DNA of 64,000 nucleotides from Candidatus Thorarchaeota archaeon (GTDB lineage: Archaea > Asgardarchaeota > Thorarchaeia > Thorarchaeales > Thorarchaeaceae): contig JAFGAR010000101.1 of assembly GCA_016933575.1 (NCBI GenBank), positions 1 to 64,000 on the forward strand. Direction: 5' to 3'. Numbering within the stretch: position 1 is the stretch's first letter; every line of letters starts with the position of its first letter. This document shows positions 17,844 to 27,456 of the stretch, piece after piece. The notes below the pieces were generated by a model. The model ran no database searches. It had not been told where the DNA came from and was given only the letters and a program-made list of their open reading frames with translations. The position numbers and the translations under genes were made by a program.

Positions 17844-18743
17844 TTAGAATCCTCCCATACTACCTCTGTCCTTAGTCCATCTCTCGCCCCATCTGAATGA
17901 TAGAATACCTATGACCCAGAAAGCAATCACTAAGGCAAGCATTGCAAGAAATGCCTGAATAAATGAGATTGGTTCAAACATTCCTGTAATCGCTAGTTCT
18001 CTGATTGTGATGATTGCTATCGTCGATGGTACAAGGACTGCTGCATATCTTACAGTGCTAGGCAACGCCTGTAGGGGATATGTTATGGGTGATAGTACAT
18101 AGGTGATGTTCGATATCAACTCTGTCAGTACGCTCGGGTCTTTGAAGACTAGGATGAGCCCTGCAATCAGGAAACTGAATCCATAGAGTCCAAAGACCAT
18201 CATTGTCAACATGACTATTATAGGTGCCACCATTGTGATAGCATAGGTCACTCCAAAGAGCCATGAAGAGATGATCAGCAGGACTGATGCGGAGAACGTG
18301 CATTGAATCGTGTCAGAGAATGCAGCTCCCACTAGAATGCTGATTCTTGGCACAGGGGTCACGAAGAGTGGTTCCAGTGTGCCTGAGAATTGCTCCCAAC
18401 GAAAATTGTTGCCCACTGACCAGATGCTCTTATCCACATACTGATAGACAAAGACCGCAATGACAGAGAATGTGATGAAGTCATCAAAGCCAGAGAGCTC
18501 CGTGAACGACTGACTTGTCCCCGGTCCTGCGATTGCTATCATCATCAGGAGGTATGGTGCATACCACAGGAGTGGCAAGATTCCCCAGATGAGGAAATTG
18601 GCTGGGTAACGAATAGCAATCCTGAGGTTCTTCGTGGCAAAAACTCTGGCCGCAGTCCAGTCCATAAACCTTGGTTGGAAAGTTGTCAGGTATGGGGTCT
18701 CTTGATGCCGACTCTCTGAAATAATAGACTCTACTACTGTCAA
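17844..18743 (-). CDS. ABC-2 type transporter permease (first of operon)
   Basis: This 299-residue permease has six predicted membrane segments. It carries the same block as its neighbour (RWEQFSGTLEPLFVTPVPRI), so the two are paralogues. The TTG start at 18743 overlaps the ATPase stop codon (TTGA), with AGGAGG 8 bases upstream inside the ATPase end. Translation of the whole operon is thus coupled. Confidence 0.9.
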   Translation of the reverse strand: MTVVESIISESRHQETPYLTTFQPRFMDWTAARVFATKNLRIAIRYPANFLIWGILPLLWYAPYLLMMIAIAGPGTSQSFTELSGFDDFITFSVIAVFVYQYVDKSIWSVGNNFRWEQFSGTLEPLFVTPVPRISILVGAAFSDTIQCTFSASVLLIISSWLFGVTYAITMVAPIIVMLTMMVFGLYGFSFLIAGLILVFKDPSVLTELISNITYVLSPITYPLQALPSTVRYAAVLVPSTIAIITIRELAITGMFEPISFIQAFLAMLALVIAFWVIGILSFRWGERWTKDRGSMGGF

Positions 18744-19732
18744 TCCTCAATCCTCCTGCCGGTGAGTTTTAGGAAGACATCGTCCAATGTAGGTTCTTTT
18801 ACCTCAAAATGCTCAACTTTGATTCCTTGTGTGGTATGCATGAGGTTCAGTAATTGATAGGCAAGTTCGTATCCATCCTGAGCTGTGACGATGAGGTTAG
18901 AGTGTCCATTCCTTGTATCGCACGTAGCTGAGATGACCATGTCCATTGACTTGATCTGGTCAAGATCTGGAGTACCAACTAGCTTCATGTGGAGACTGTC
19001 ATAGTCCCTGACTTCCTCTTTGAGCTCATGAGGTGTTCCCAGACTCTTGAGGTCTCCCTCGTTTATCAGAGCAATCTTGTCACAGAGCATATCTGCCTCA
19101 TGCATGTAGTGCGTTGTGAGAAGGATTGTCCTATCCCTAAGTTTCTCCTTGATGAACTGTCGTAGGTCTGTGGCAAAGGTTGGATCAAGTCCTTGAGTTG
19201 GTTCATCGAGAAGTAAAATTGGGGGGTCGTGCAGAAGAGACCGTGCGAACACGATCTTCATGCGCATTCCATGAGACAGGTTCTCTGTCTTCTCATCAGC
19301 CTTCTCAAGGAGTCCCATCATCCCTAGGAGTTCATCTGCTCTGTCTTTAGCCTCGTCATGGGTCATTCGATAGAGCTTTCCAAAGAAAATCAGATTCTCA
19401 CGGGCGCTCAACTTCCAATAAATAGAACGTTCATTTCCTTGACATACACCCATGGATGCTCTAGCGTATGTAGACTCCTTGAGGACATCATATCCATTCA
19501 CTCTAGCGGTCCCTGAGGTTGGAAGGACCAGTGTTGCAAGGCATTTTATCAGCGTAGTCTTCCCCGCCCCATTCGGTCCCAAAAGGCCGTAGATCTGACC
19601 TCTCGGTATGTCCAACGAAACCGACCTTAATGCCTCTACTTTTGTCTTTTCGACAGGGACCACGATTGCTCGCCTTCTGATACTAATGAAGGTCTTCGAA
19701 AGGTCTGTTATCTCTACAGCATTTTGATTCAA
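18740..19732 (-). CDS. ABC transporter ATP-binding protein
   Basis: This is the 330-residue ATPase of the three-gene exporter. Walker A is GPNGAGKTT, Walker B ILLLDEPT, and the H-loop TTHYM. The signature motif reads LSHGM instead of LSGGM/LSGGQ, a modest deviation seen in some exporter ATPases. An insert (about 20-32) before the first beta strands and a C-terminal regulatory extension are present. The start is TTG 19732, preceded by GGGGAGGT at 8 bases, and there is no competing ATG nearby. A TATA box is at 19788-19799. Confidence 0.92.
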   Translation of the reverse strand: MNQNAVEITDLSKTFISIRRRAIVVPVEKTKVEALRSVSLDIPRGQIYGLLGPNGAGKTTLIKCLATLVLPTSGTARVNGYDVLKESTYARASMGVCQGNERSIYWKLSARENLIFFGKLYRMTHDEAKDRADELLGMMGLLEKADEKTENLSHGMRMKIVFARSLLHDPPILLLDEPTQGLDPTFATDLRQFIKEKLRDRTILLTTHYMHEADMLCDKIALINEGDLKSLGTPHELKEEVRDYDSLHMKLVGTPDLDQIKSMDMVISATCDTRNGHSNLIVTAQDGYELAYQLLNLMHTTQGIKVEHFEVKEPTLDDVFLKLTGRRIED

Positions 19733-19787
19733 TTTTTAGTACCTCCCCAAAAAGTTGGGTAGATTTATCGGTGTTCGAAATTACTAC

Positions 19788-19799
19788 TATTTATACTCA
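19788..19799 (-). promoter_or_regulatory. TATA box of three-gene ABC operon
   Basis: GAGTATAAATAG on the minus strand is centred about 60 bases upstream of the TTG start at 19732. This would give a short leader of about 30 bases carrying the GGGGAGGT ribosome site. Confidence 0.5.
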
Positions 19800-19935
19800 G
19801 GTCTTCCAAAACCCGAGTAAGAAAGAATTAATCGGGCATTTATTCCCGAATTGACAGTTTATCCACACGAAACACCTATCGTCGGGGGAACGCTCTTGGT
19901 ATATGAATATTTCCACTCATAGAAAATCAATGGCA

Positions 19936-19990
19936 AGCCTTTTCTTATAGTTCATCATTTGATAATATCACAAATTGAAAGCTTAATTCA
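19936..19990 (+). repeat. Upstream element copy A
   Basis: A ~52-base stretch beginning AGCCTTTTCTTATAGTTCAT is repeated with about 80-85% identity at 20603-20657. This copy lies 37-91 bases upstream of the gene at 20027. The shared parts include TTTGAT and CAAATTGAAA. It is either a duplicated promoter/regulator region or the trace of a local duplication. Confidence 0.55.
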
Positions 19991-20026
19991 TAGTTAGGCT
20001 CATTTTGTAGGAGATGAATTGATGTT

Positions 20027-20416
20027 ATGACGGAAATTAAAAAACTTACAAAAATCGCACTTATAGTGGAAGCTGTTATTTTTCTCATATTTGGGACCAT
20101 GCAAGTCTTTCTATATGATATGACATTGAATACTGAGGGTTGGACAAATCCATTTCATGTAAGAGCTTTTGGGGGTATTTTGTATGTCGCTGCCCTTTTC
20201 GCAATTATAATGCTTCGCAAAACGGAATGGGAAGAGATCAAGTTGGCGTATATATTTTTGTTTAGCTTGTGTTTTCCGGTATTGGTTGTTGAAGCTGCAA
20301 TATTAGCAGTGCTTGGGTCAACATTTATGGCTGCCACGGTATCTCAGATGATCTTCGATTTGATTATAATTAGTGGAAAGGTAGCTCTTGGTATTGTCGC
20401 TTATTTTAGGCAGTAA
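20027..20416 (+). CDS. Small four-helix membrane protein, unknown
   Basis: This 129-residue protein has four hydrophobic segments (about 8-28, 47-64, 74-97 and 104-126) joined by short loops. No family motif is recognised. GGAGATGA lies 9 bases before the ATG. The gene is divergent from the ABC operon, and its upstream region shares a 52-base element with the next gene, the surface protein at 20831. That hints at shared control. Confidence 0.75.
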   Translation: MTEIKKLTKIALIVEAVIFLIFGTMQVFLYDMTLNTEGWTNPFHVRAFGGILYVAALFAIIMLRKTEWEEIKLAYIFLFSLCFPVLVVEAAILAVLGSTFMAATVSQMIFDLIIISGKVALGIVAYFRQ

Positions 20417-20455
20417 GAATGATCCAATGTTTCAAACGACCAAATTTATGGATGG

Positions 20456-20475
20456 AGAGGTAGTCATCCACCTCT
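20456..20475 (+). terminator. AGAGGT hairpin after 20027 gene
   Basis: AGAGGT (20456-20461) pairs with ACCTCT (20470-20475) across an 8-base loop, about 40 bases after the stop. It is the weakest member of the family of GAGGTGG hairpins found after several genes in this window. Confidence 0.45.
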
Positions 20476-20602
20476 TCATCTCTATATATTAGAATAAATT
20501 AAAATTTAATTCTTATTTCATAATAAAAATAAAACGTCACTCACCGCAGCATAGTTGTATGTCACAGAATGAGTAGGGACGGCTAGATAACCGGACGATA
20601 AC

Positions 20603-20657
20603 AGCTTTTTCTTCTAGTTCATTATTTGATATTTTCCCAAATTGAAAAATTAATCAA
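20603..20657 (+). repeat. Upstream element copy B
   Basis: This is the partner of the element at 19936-19990, with about nine differences in 52 bases. It lies about 175 bases before the surface protein start, further from its gene than copy A is from its own. Confidence 0.55.
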
Positions 20658-20830
20658 CGATATTTATTTCCACGTATAGCTGATGCTTAGCATCCAACAG
20701 TTACAACTTGAAATATTAGCACAACCACACTTTAGACCTATTGATTAATTAATTATAGCGTAACAAATAAGATGGTTTACGTTGTGCTTTGACTCATTCC
20801 ACAATATCACAATTGAGTGAGGAGAGTTTT

Positions 20831-23800
20831 ATGGAAAGGACGCACACTATTGTATTAGCATTAACTTTTTTTCTTGTGGGAATGATGTTCTTCTCTGTTG
20901 ACACACCGATGGTTCTGAACCATCAAGAGGTCACACTGAGTCTACCATCTCCCCAAGAAGTAACACAGATTGCAGCTGGAGCCGATTCATCGGGGAACCT
21001 ACGAATTAATGTAATGGATAATCCTAGTTTTGAAGATTGGTCTGGTGTTCTACCAGCAGGTTATGATAATGGAATGGCAACAACTCACAATGTAGCAGAA
21101 TTCGACTATCAAGGACCTGGAGTCACTGGAACTTATGCTGGGCTTGTTGAAACTGAATCTTCAACCACAACTAATGGTTCTGGATTGATGAGTGCTGTGT
21201 TTCTACAATCAGATAATATTCTTATTGAACCTGGTATGTACTTATCGTTAGATTGGATTTCATTGGATAATCCTCTCTTTGATGATGGTGCGCATACATT
21301 CATCTCAATTTTCACTTCCAATGGAGGAAGTAAGCAGCGAAATTTCAAATACCTACTCTCTTCTAAAAATTCGTTTGCGAATACTTCAGATCAAGCCGTG
21401 TTCTACATTAATGATACAATCAATGCATGGCACCATTTCGATAGGAATATCACTGAGGACTATATCGCAGTGTGGGGATTTGGAGACCTTTCCACCAGTC
21501 AATATATGCAAACAGTAAGTCTCTGTGTTCATTCCAATGCTGGAGATGTAGGGGTCATCAGAGCGGCATTTGACAATGTGATTCTAACCAATGGCACATA
21601 CTCTGATTGGATTGAAAATGGAGATTTCGAAACTGGAACACAAGCATCTTGGTGGCCAAATGCGAACTCAAAGGGGTACTTGGAACAGAGTGTTGATAGC
21701 ATTCACGAAACCTATTCTTTGAACATGAGCGTTCCTGTTATAACAGGTGGACAGGGTAGTGTCTACACCAACAAGAAGTTTGCTTACCCCCAAAGTTACT
21801 TTGTTCCATCACCAGGTGTTACAACTCTTGAATTTGATTGGAAGTATAATGATACACCCAGCATGCTCTCTTCGCAATATGGTTTGATGCAAGTGTATCT
21901 CAGGAATAGTACCCAAACCTACATCATCGTCATCTACTTCGGAACATATAATGATGCTTTGTCAGTCACGAACTCAACTACTTACACATATTTCAAGATA
22001 CCCGGATTTGGTGTCAGAGATACCTGGCAACATGCAAGTCTTGATCTCTATGATTATACCAGTGCAGTTGGATTGACAAATGTATCTCTATATGATGTTA
22101 GATTCAATTTGTATAATGATGCTCAAGGAGCATCAGTCTTTCAATTGATTGATGACTTTCAAATCATCACTTACCCTTTGGGTGATCCTGGATTTGAAGA
22201 AGACTGGTACATGGATTCACTTACTCCATTTGCTGGTTGGGAAAATTATAATGGCAACACAGACACCATCAAGAGAACTACAGATGCACTTGAAGGAACC
22301 TACGCATGTAATTTCACAGGAGTTTACAATAATGTAATTGGTGTCCATCGTGATGATAATATCGCTGTGCACCCTAATGATCTAACTAATTTCTCATGGC
22401 GTATTGATGAAATTGGGAACGATGGTGCTTGGGCAATCATTCGAATCATGTATACAGATTTCAACTACGTAAATTATGTCCTAGGAGCAGGATCTAGCCA
22501 ACCTTTTACAAATGGAAGTAGTTGGTATACATACTTTGTTGAATCCTTCAATACAACTGGGGTATGGAATGTTATGAATCGGAATCTCACTGCAGACTAT
22601 GAGGAGGCATTCGGTTCATCGTCTGACATTGTTATTGATCAGATTATCCTCCGGTGTGCTGTGGATACAAATAATGGCTTGACCATTCTTTTTGATGAGA
22701 TGCATTTCATTGATGGAGCTCCACCGGTTGTAGACTCAGTTGACTTCCTACCTGCATCACCAATGTACTATGAAACAGTTGATGTAACAATATTTACCCA
22801 TGATGATAGAAGCGGAATCGCATCTGTCTACGTGGACTACTATAATGGTAGTTGGTGGAGTGTACCTGCAACTGATATGGGTGGATACTATTTTGCGACC
22901 ATTCCAAATCAAATGTTTGGAATCGTAGAGTTCCAAGTATCCGTGACAGATACTAGTGGAAATGTTGCAAAAGACGATAATGATGGTTCTCGTTATTCTT
23001 ACATGGTAGGTGATGATGTTGATCCGACATTGACTATCACTACCCCTGGGAACAACACAGACCAAGAGGGTCTCCTATCTATCACTGCTGATGCTGTGGA
23101 TCCAGGAGCTGGAATCATGTACGTCGTATTCGATCCTGATATGTATGGATCTGACTTTGACGATGAAGCACCTTATTCCTATGACTGGAACTTGGATATG
23201 GCAACATTGGGATTGCACTACATCGATGTGACAGCATTTGATAATGCTGGAAATCATGTGACTAAGAGACATTACTTCACAGTCGTCGATACAATTGATC
23301 CTGTATTTAGCATGAATTCCCACCTTGTAATAGAAGGAGGCTCAACTGGGTATTTTGCTGCTTGGCATCCCTCAGACTGGCGACCAGGAAGCTATGAGAT
23401 TTATGTTGATGAAGTTCTTACAAAGTCAGGAAACTGGAACTCGACTTTTGAAACTGTTCGTATCTCATTGGATGGGTTAGCATTAGGTTCACACAACTAT
23501 ACCTGTGTAGTCTATGATGATGCTGGTAATTCAGCTGTACAGGAGATCAGTGTTTCAGCCGTTGATTGGACGTGGCCCGAAATTGTTGGACAAGATGATT
23601 TTGCTTTCACCGAAGGTGAGACTGGTCTATCTGTCAATTGGAATGGAACCGACCTCTATCCTGATCACTATGTGATTTTGGAGAATGGGATTACTATTGC
23701 TGGTAATGACTGGAACTCGTCACTTGAAACCATCAGTTATTCTCTGGAAGGTTTGACTGCAGGAACCTACAACTACACCTGCGTGATTTACGATGGTACT

Positions 23801-24013
23801 GGGAATTGGATTGCAGATACAATCATCGTCACTGTTAATGCAGTCATAACAACTACAACCACAACAACTGCAACCACGACCATCACAACCACGACAACAA
23901 CCACAGTTGCACCTCCACCTGAGGATCCAACAATGCTAATGCTGATACTTGGTGTTGGAGGTATCGCGGTAGTTCTAGTCATTGTTCTAGTGGTGAGGAT
24001 GAAGAGAACATAG
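20831..24013 (+). CDS. Large membrane-anchored surface protein with Thr-rich stalk
   Basis: This 1060-residue surface protein starts at ATG 20831 with GAGGAGAG 5 bases upstream. The same context precedes its paralogue at 24167. A signal or anchor helix (about 5-24) comes first. Three modules follow, each opening with an NxSFEDW/NGDFE/DPGFEEDW-type motif, and then Ig-like domains (from ~640), including two similar modules near the end that carry a SGNWNS/AGNDWNS motif. A Thr stalk at about 1007-1026 (encoded ~23847-23907), a membrane helix (about 1034-1054) and a basic tail complete it. The stalk is typical of glycosylated archaeal surface proteins. It may be part of the S-layer or an adhesin. 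Confidence 0.85.
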   Translation: MERTHTIVLALTFFLVGMMFFSVDTPMVLNHQEVTLSLPSPQEVTQIAAGADSSGNLRINVMDNPSFEDWSGVLPAGYDNGMATTHNVAEFDYQGPGVTGTYAGLVETESSTTTNGSGLMSAVFLQSDNILIEPGMYLSLDWISLDNPLFDDGAHTFISIFTSNGGSKQRNFKYLLSSKNSFANTSDQAVFYINDTINAWHHFDRNITEDYIAVWGFGDLSTSQYMQTVSLCVHSNAGDVGVIRAAFDNVILTNGTYSDWIENGDFETGTQASWWPNANSKGYLEQSVDSIHETYSLNMSVPVITGGQGSVYTNKKFAYPQSYFVPSPGVTTLEFDWKYNDTPSMLSSQYGLMQVYLRNSTQTYIIVIYFGTYNDALSVTNSTTYTYFKIPGFGVRDTWQHASLDLYDYTSAVGLTNVSLYDVRFNLYNDAQGASVFQLIDDFQIITYPLGDPGFEEDWYMDSLTPFAGWENYNGNTDTIKRTTDALEGTYACNFTGVYNNVIGVHRDDNIAVHPNDLTNFSWRIDEIGNDGAWAIIRIMYTDFNYVNYVLGAGSSQPFTNGSSWYTYFVESFNTTGVWNVMNRNLTADYEEAFGSSSDIVIDQIILRCAVDTNNGLTILFDEMHFIDGAPPVVDSVDFLPASPMYYETVDVTIFTHDDRSGIASVYVDYYNGSWWSVPATDMGGYYFATIPNQMFGIVEFQVSVTDTSGNVAKDDNDGSRYSYMVGDDVDPTLTITTPGNNTDQEGLLSITADAVDPGAGIMYVVFDPDMYGSDFDDEAPYSYDWNLDMATLGLHYIDVTAFDNAGNHVTKRHYFTVVDTIDPVFSMNSHLVIEGGSTGYFAAWHPSDWRPGSYEIYVDEVLTKSGNWNSTFETVRISLDGLALGSHNYTCVVYDDAGNSAVQEISVSAVDWTWPEIVGQDDFAFTEGETGLSVNWNGTDLYPDHYVILENGITIAGNDWNSSLETISYSLEGLTAGTYNYTCVIYDGTGNWIADTIIVTVNAVITTTTTTTATTTITTTTTTTVAPPPEDPTMLMLILGVGGIAVVLVIVLVVRMKRT

Positions 24014-24026
24014 AACGTTTGTCGGA

Positions 24027-24050
24027 AAAGAGGTGGAAATCCACCTCTTT
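24027..24050 (+). terminator. Perfect 10-bp GAGGTGG hairpin
   Basis: AAAGAGGTGG (24027-24036) and CCACCTCTTT (24041-24050) pair perfectly around a 4-base loop, 13 bases after the surface protein stop. T-rich sequence follows. It is a probable termination or 3'-end signal. Confidence 0.7.
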
Positions 24051-24166
24051 ATCTCTTATTTATTTGATTCGATTCAAATCATATCAAAGAAGAAGGCACA
24101 ACAATTAAGAAGCACGGGGTTTATCGAAATAGAATTAACTCGATTAGAAATAATGAGGAGAGTTTA

Positions 24167-27094
24167 ATGGAAAGAAAGCACGCTATAGTGATAGCACTAA
24201 CTTTTGTACTCGTCGGACTCATGTTCTTCTCGGTGGACACTCCGCTGGTCACTCAGCGGAATGTAGATTCCTTGATTCATGAAGTCCCTGAAATTAATGA
24301 ACAGATTGCAGATGAACCCGTTCCTGTAGAACCACTTCGTCTGAACGTTGTTGAGAATTCAGATTTTGAGGCATGGGATTCTGTGAACAATAGACCTGAG
24401 GCATGGGGTGCACAAGCCAGTGCCTACCAGTACGCAGACAGAGCATACACTAGTGTTGTAGCTACTGGTAGTTATGCAGGTTATATCGAAGCTCAGGGAA
24501 ATGATGTCGGATACGCAAGTGCGTATCTTTACAGCAATCTTGGTTATACTACAACCACCTTGATAGAACCTGGTATTTCACTGAGTTTCAGTTGGAATAC
24601 CTTGGTAAATCCAGATATCCAAATTGGAGCAGAATCATTTCTCTATCTCCAAACTGATAATGGTGCTGGAACCGCCTACAATTTTTACTATTATCTATCC
24701 TCCGGAACTACCGGACCCGCGAACACATCTAATTATGCAAGAATAATGATAAATGAAACAGTCAACCAGTGGAACGTCTTTGACCGCAATATCACTGAAG
24801 ATATCCTTGACGTTTTCGGATCTGGTGTCCTTACAAGTGAAAGCTACGTTAGAGGACTCTGGTTCTATGCTAACTCACCAACAGGTGCAACAGATATGAT
24901 CAAAGTTGTGTTTGACGATGTTGTCCTATATAATAGCACATACGGTAGTTGGGTTGCAAATGGTGATTTCGAATCAGGTTCTGGGAATGGGTGGACAATA
25001 TACAATCTCTCTCATGGATATGTTACACAGTCCACTGTTCACACTCAAGGTGTTTACTCTCTCAATGTGAGTATTCCAACAATGACTGGTGGAAGTGGAA
25101 ACGCAAGATGTTACCAATCATTTCCAACTAACTATGGCTATCCTGTTCTTTATCCTAGAATGAACATAATAGAACTGGATTGGAAATACAATGATACTGT
25201 TGGCGCAGGTGTATCCCAGTATGCCTATCTCCGATTGAATTTCTACAACGGAACAACACACTATGTTCACTACTATTTTGGCTATGGAGATGACAATGTT
25301 CATGGTTCAAATTCAACCACAAATCACTATGTCAAAATGCCTGGTTTTGGAGTCAGGGATGTCTGGCAGCATTCTGAGATTGACTTGTATGAAGTGAGCA
25401 ACCAGATTGGACTTTACAATATGTCAATTGTGGAGATCAGTACCTATGCATACCAAGGTGTTGTGGATGCAGGTGTCGAGATTCTTGTTGATGATTTCAA
25501 GATGATGACATACCCAACAAGTGACCCAACTTTTGAGTATATTGAAAATTGGGGGCGATATGATCCGTTCACGGGATGGGGAAGATACTCTGGTTCTGGT
25601 GATGTGACCCAATCGACCGTAGCACATAGCGGAACATATTCTGCAAACATAACTGTGGAAAATGTAGAAGACGGAATCAATCGCAATCTACTCTATGCAA
25701 ACATAGATCCTGCCCTCTCAACAGATTTCTGGTGGCGTTTAGAAGATCTTCAAAATACTGGTACAGCATATGCCTACATCAATATGGAGTTTCTTGTATC
25801 TGGATTGAATAGGATCATTCGCTATGTACTTGGAAGCTCTCCCCCAACGACGCTAGATAACTCTTCAGGGTCAGTGAAGTACTTGATTGTTGATGGTTAT
25901 AATGAAACTGGAGTTTGGAATCATATGATTCGCAACATGACAGCAGATATCGAGGATGCATTTTCAACTTCTGCTGCTGATTGTTCACTATTCTATTTCG
26001 GTGTTCATGTGTATGCCGCAGCTGGTATGAGAACTTCACTCTTAGTTGATGACCTCAACTTAATAGATACGGAACCACCTTCAGTCAATTCTGTTTCGTA
26101 TGATGCGACACCCATGTACTATGAGGATGTTTTGGTTCGTGTATCCACAATAGATATACGACCTGGCGTATCTACAGTCTTTGTACTATACACAATAGAT
26201 AGCTGGTCTTCCGCTGATGTCAGCATCGGCGTATATGACCAGGGTGATTGGTACAACGCAATCATCCCTGCTCAAGTCTACAACACCCATGTAGATTTCT
26301 ATATTCAAGTTTCTGATGGTTGTGGCTTTGAGATAATAGATGATAATGGTGGTTTCTTCTACTCGTACACTGTAGGGGATGATATGGATCCAACATTGAC
26401 AATCACTAATCCTCTTAATAATACAGACCAATCTGGTCTACTGACTATCATAGCTGATGTTGACGACTCTGGTTCTGGTATAGAGTACGTCAGTTTCAAT
26501 CCTGATGGATCTGGACCAGTAGCTGATTACGCTGCTCCATATTCACAGAACTGGGATCTCGATGATGAATCTCTTGGTGCTCATTACATCATTGTCACTG
26601 CCCTTGACAATGAAGGAAATTCTGTTACTAAGACACACTACATCACTGTGGTCGATACTATTGCTCCTGTTATCGACTCACCTGCAGATATAGTGATGAC
26701 AGTAGGTGATACTGGTAATCAAGTGAATTGGAGTATCAGTGATTTGCGTCCTCATAACTTCACGGTCTTTGAAAATGGTGGGGTAAAGGTTAGTGGTGAT
26801 TGGAACGCAGAGAGCTACTTTGTCTTGATCTCTTTGGATACCTACGCAGTTGGTGAGTATAACCTTACTATTTTGCTATTCGATGATGGCGGCAATAGTA
26901 TCTCTGATACGGTGCTGGTTACAGTGAACGATGTTCCAGTAACAACAACCACAACCACAACTCCTACTACAACCGCAACTCCTCCACCTGGAAACGGCGA
27001 TCTATTAGTACCGCTTATCGTTGTTTCAGTGGTTGGGGTTGTCGGGATTCTTCTAATTGTCTTTGTAGTACTTCCAAAGATGAAGGCAAAGTAG
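24167..27094 (+). CDS. Large membrane-anchored surface protein, paralogue of previous
   Basis: This 975-residue protein has the same architecture as the upstream gene: a matching N-terminal helix (MERKHAIVIALTFVLVGLMF), three NxDFE-type modules, Ig-like domains, a Thr stalk (encoded ~26938-26984), a C-terminal membrane helix and a short basic tail. It has one fewer Ig-like domain near the end. GAGGAGAG lies before the ATG, as in the paralogue. The tandem pair clearly arose by duplication, and the two proteins may be alternative or co-displayed surface components. Confidence 0.88.
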   Translation: MERKHAIVIALTFVLVGLMFFSVDTPLVTQRNVDSLIHEVPEINEQIADEPVPVEPLRLNVVENSDFEAWDSVNNRPEAWGAQASAYQYADRAYTSVVATGSYAGYIEAQGNDVGYASAYLYSNLGYTTTTLIEPGISLSFSWNTLVNPDIQIGAESFLYLQTDNGAGTAYNFYYYLSSGTTGPANTSNYARIMINETVNQWNVFDRNITEDILDVFGSGVLTSESYVRGLWFYANSPTGATDMIKVVFDDVVLYNSTYGSWVANGDFESGSGNGWTIYNLSHGYVTQSTVHTQGVYSLNVSIPTMTGGSGNARCYQSFPTNYGYPVLYPRMNIIELDWKYNDTVGAGVSQYAYLRLNFYNGTTHYVHYYFGYGDDNVHGSNSTTNHYVKMPGFGVRDVWQHSEIDLYEVSNQIGLYNMSIVEISTYAYQGVVDAGVEILVDDFKMMTYPTSDPTFEYIENWGRYDPFTGWGRYSGSGDVTQSTVAHSGTYSANITVENVEDGINRNLLYANIDPALSTDFWWRLEDLQNTGTAYAYINMEFLVSGLNRIIRYVLGSSPPTTLDNSSGSVKYLIVDGYNETGVWNHMIRNMTADIEDAFSTSAADCSLFYFGVHVYAAAGMRTSLLVDDLNLIDTEPPSVNSVSYDATPMYYEDVLVRVSTIDIRPGVSTVFVLYTIDSWSSADVSIGVYDQGDWYNAIIPAQVYNTHVDFYIQVSDGCGFEIIDDNGGFFYSYTVGDDMDPTLTITNPLNNTDQSGLLTIIADVDDSGSGIEYVSFNPDGSGPVADYAAPYSQNWDLDDESLGAHYIIVTALDNEGNSVTKTHYITVVDTIAPVIDSPADIVMTVGDTGNQVNWSISDLRPHNFTVFENGGVKVSGDWNAESYFVLISLDTYAVGEYNLTILLFDDGGNSISDTVLVTVNDVPVTTTTTTTPTTTATPPPGNGDLLVPLIVVSVVGVVGILLIVFVVLPKMKAK

Positions 27095-27103
27095 TCGAAA
27101 AGA

Positions 27104-27124
27104 AGAGGTGGACCCTCCACCTCT
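27104..27124 (+). terminator. Perfect 9-bp GAGGTGG hairpin with T-run
   Basis: AGAGGTGGA (27104-27112) and TCCACCTCT (27116-27124) pair perfectly with a 3-base loop, followed by a run of T (CTCTTTTTT). It starts 10 bases after the surface protein stop and is the best terminator-like element in the window. Confidence 0.75.
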
Positions 27125-27202
27125 CTCTTTTTTCTGAAAAATTACTGAAAGGTTATCTTATTTCAAGACCACTATTCATTGAGAAACGGTTTGGTTAAAG
27201 AA

Positions 27203-27433
27203 ATGAGTGATGAGATTCAATGTTGTGATTGGTGTGGGAAACCTAAGGATGGTCCGTGTATCTTCAATCTCTATGGTGGACACTATTGCTCTCGTGGTTG
27301 CCTTATGGCAGATAGCGCTGTTTGGTCAATGGTGTCCTCAATCATAATACTAGCTCTGACAATCGAATTTGAAAGGTTACGCAAAATTGAGTATCAGCTT
27401 CATAATGCATGGTTTATTCCGATACTATCTTAG
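27203..27433 (+). CDS. Small zinc-finger membrane protein
   Basis: This 76-residue protein has N-terminal cysteines arranged as CCDWCG, a Cys 8 residues later, and YCSRGC, which is a likely zinc-binding site. A hydrophobic helix follows (about 31-45). No family is recognised. ATG 27203 is chosen, and an in-frame TTG 8 codons earlier is possible. It is followed closely by a transporter gene. Confidence 0.65.
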   Translation: MSDEIQCCDWCGKPKDGPCIFNLYGGHYCSRGCLMADSAVWSMVSSIIILALTIEFERLRKIEYQLHNAWFIPILS

Positions 27434-27456
27434 GGGGGTTGAATTTCGAAACTGAT

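Larger units (their letters stand above)
20417..20830. other. 414-base intergenic region upstream of surface protein
   Basis: This AT-rich stretch contains the terminator-like hairpin at 20456-20475, copy B of the repeated element (20603-20657), a short palindrome GATGCT/AGCATC at 20682-20694, and the GAGGAGAG ribosome site just before ATG 20831. No gene or RNA is recognised. Confidence 0.6.

Noticed and set aside
23847..23907. ACA/ACC-rich simple repeat
   Set aside because: It encodes the Thr stalk of the surface protein before its membrane helix, so it is a coding feature and not a separate element.
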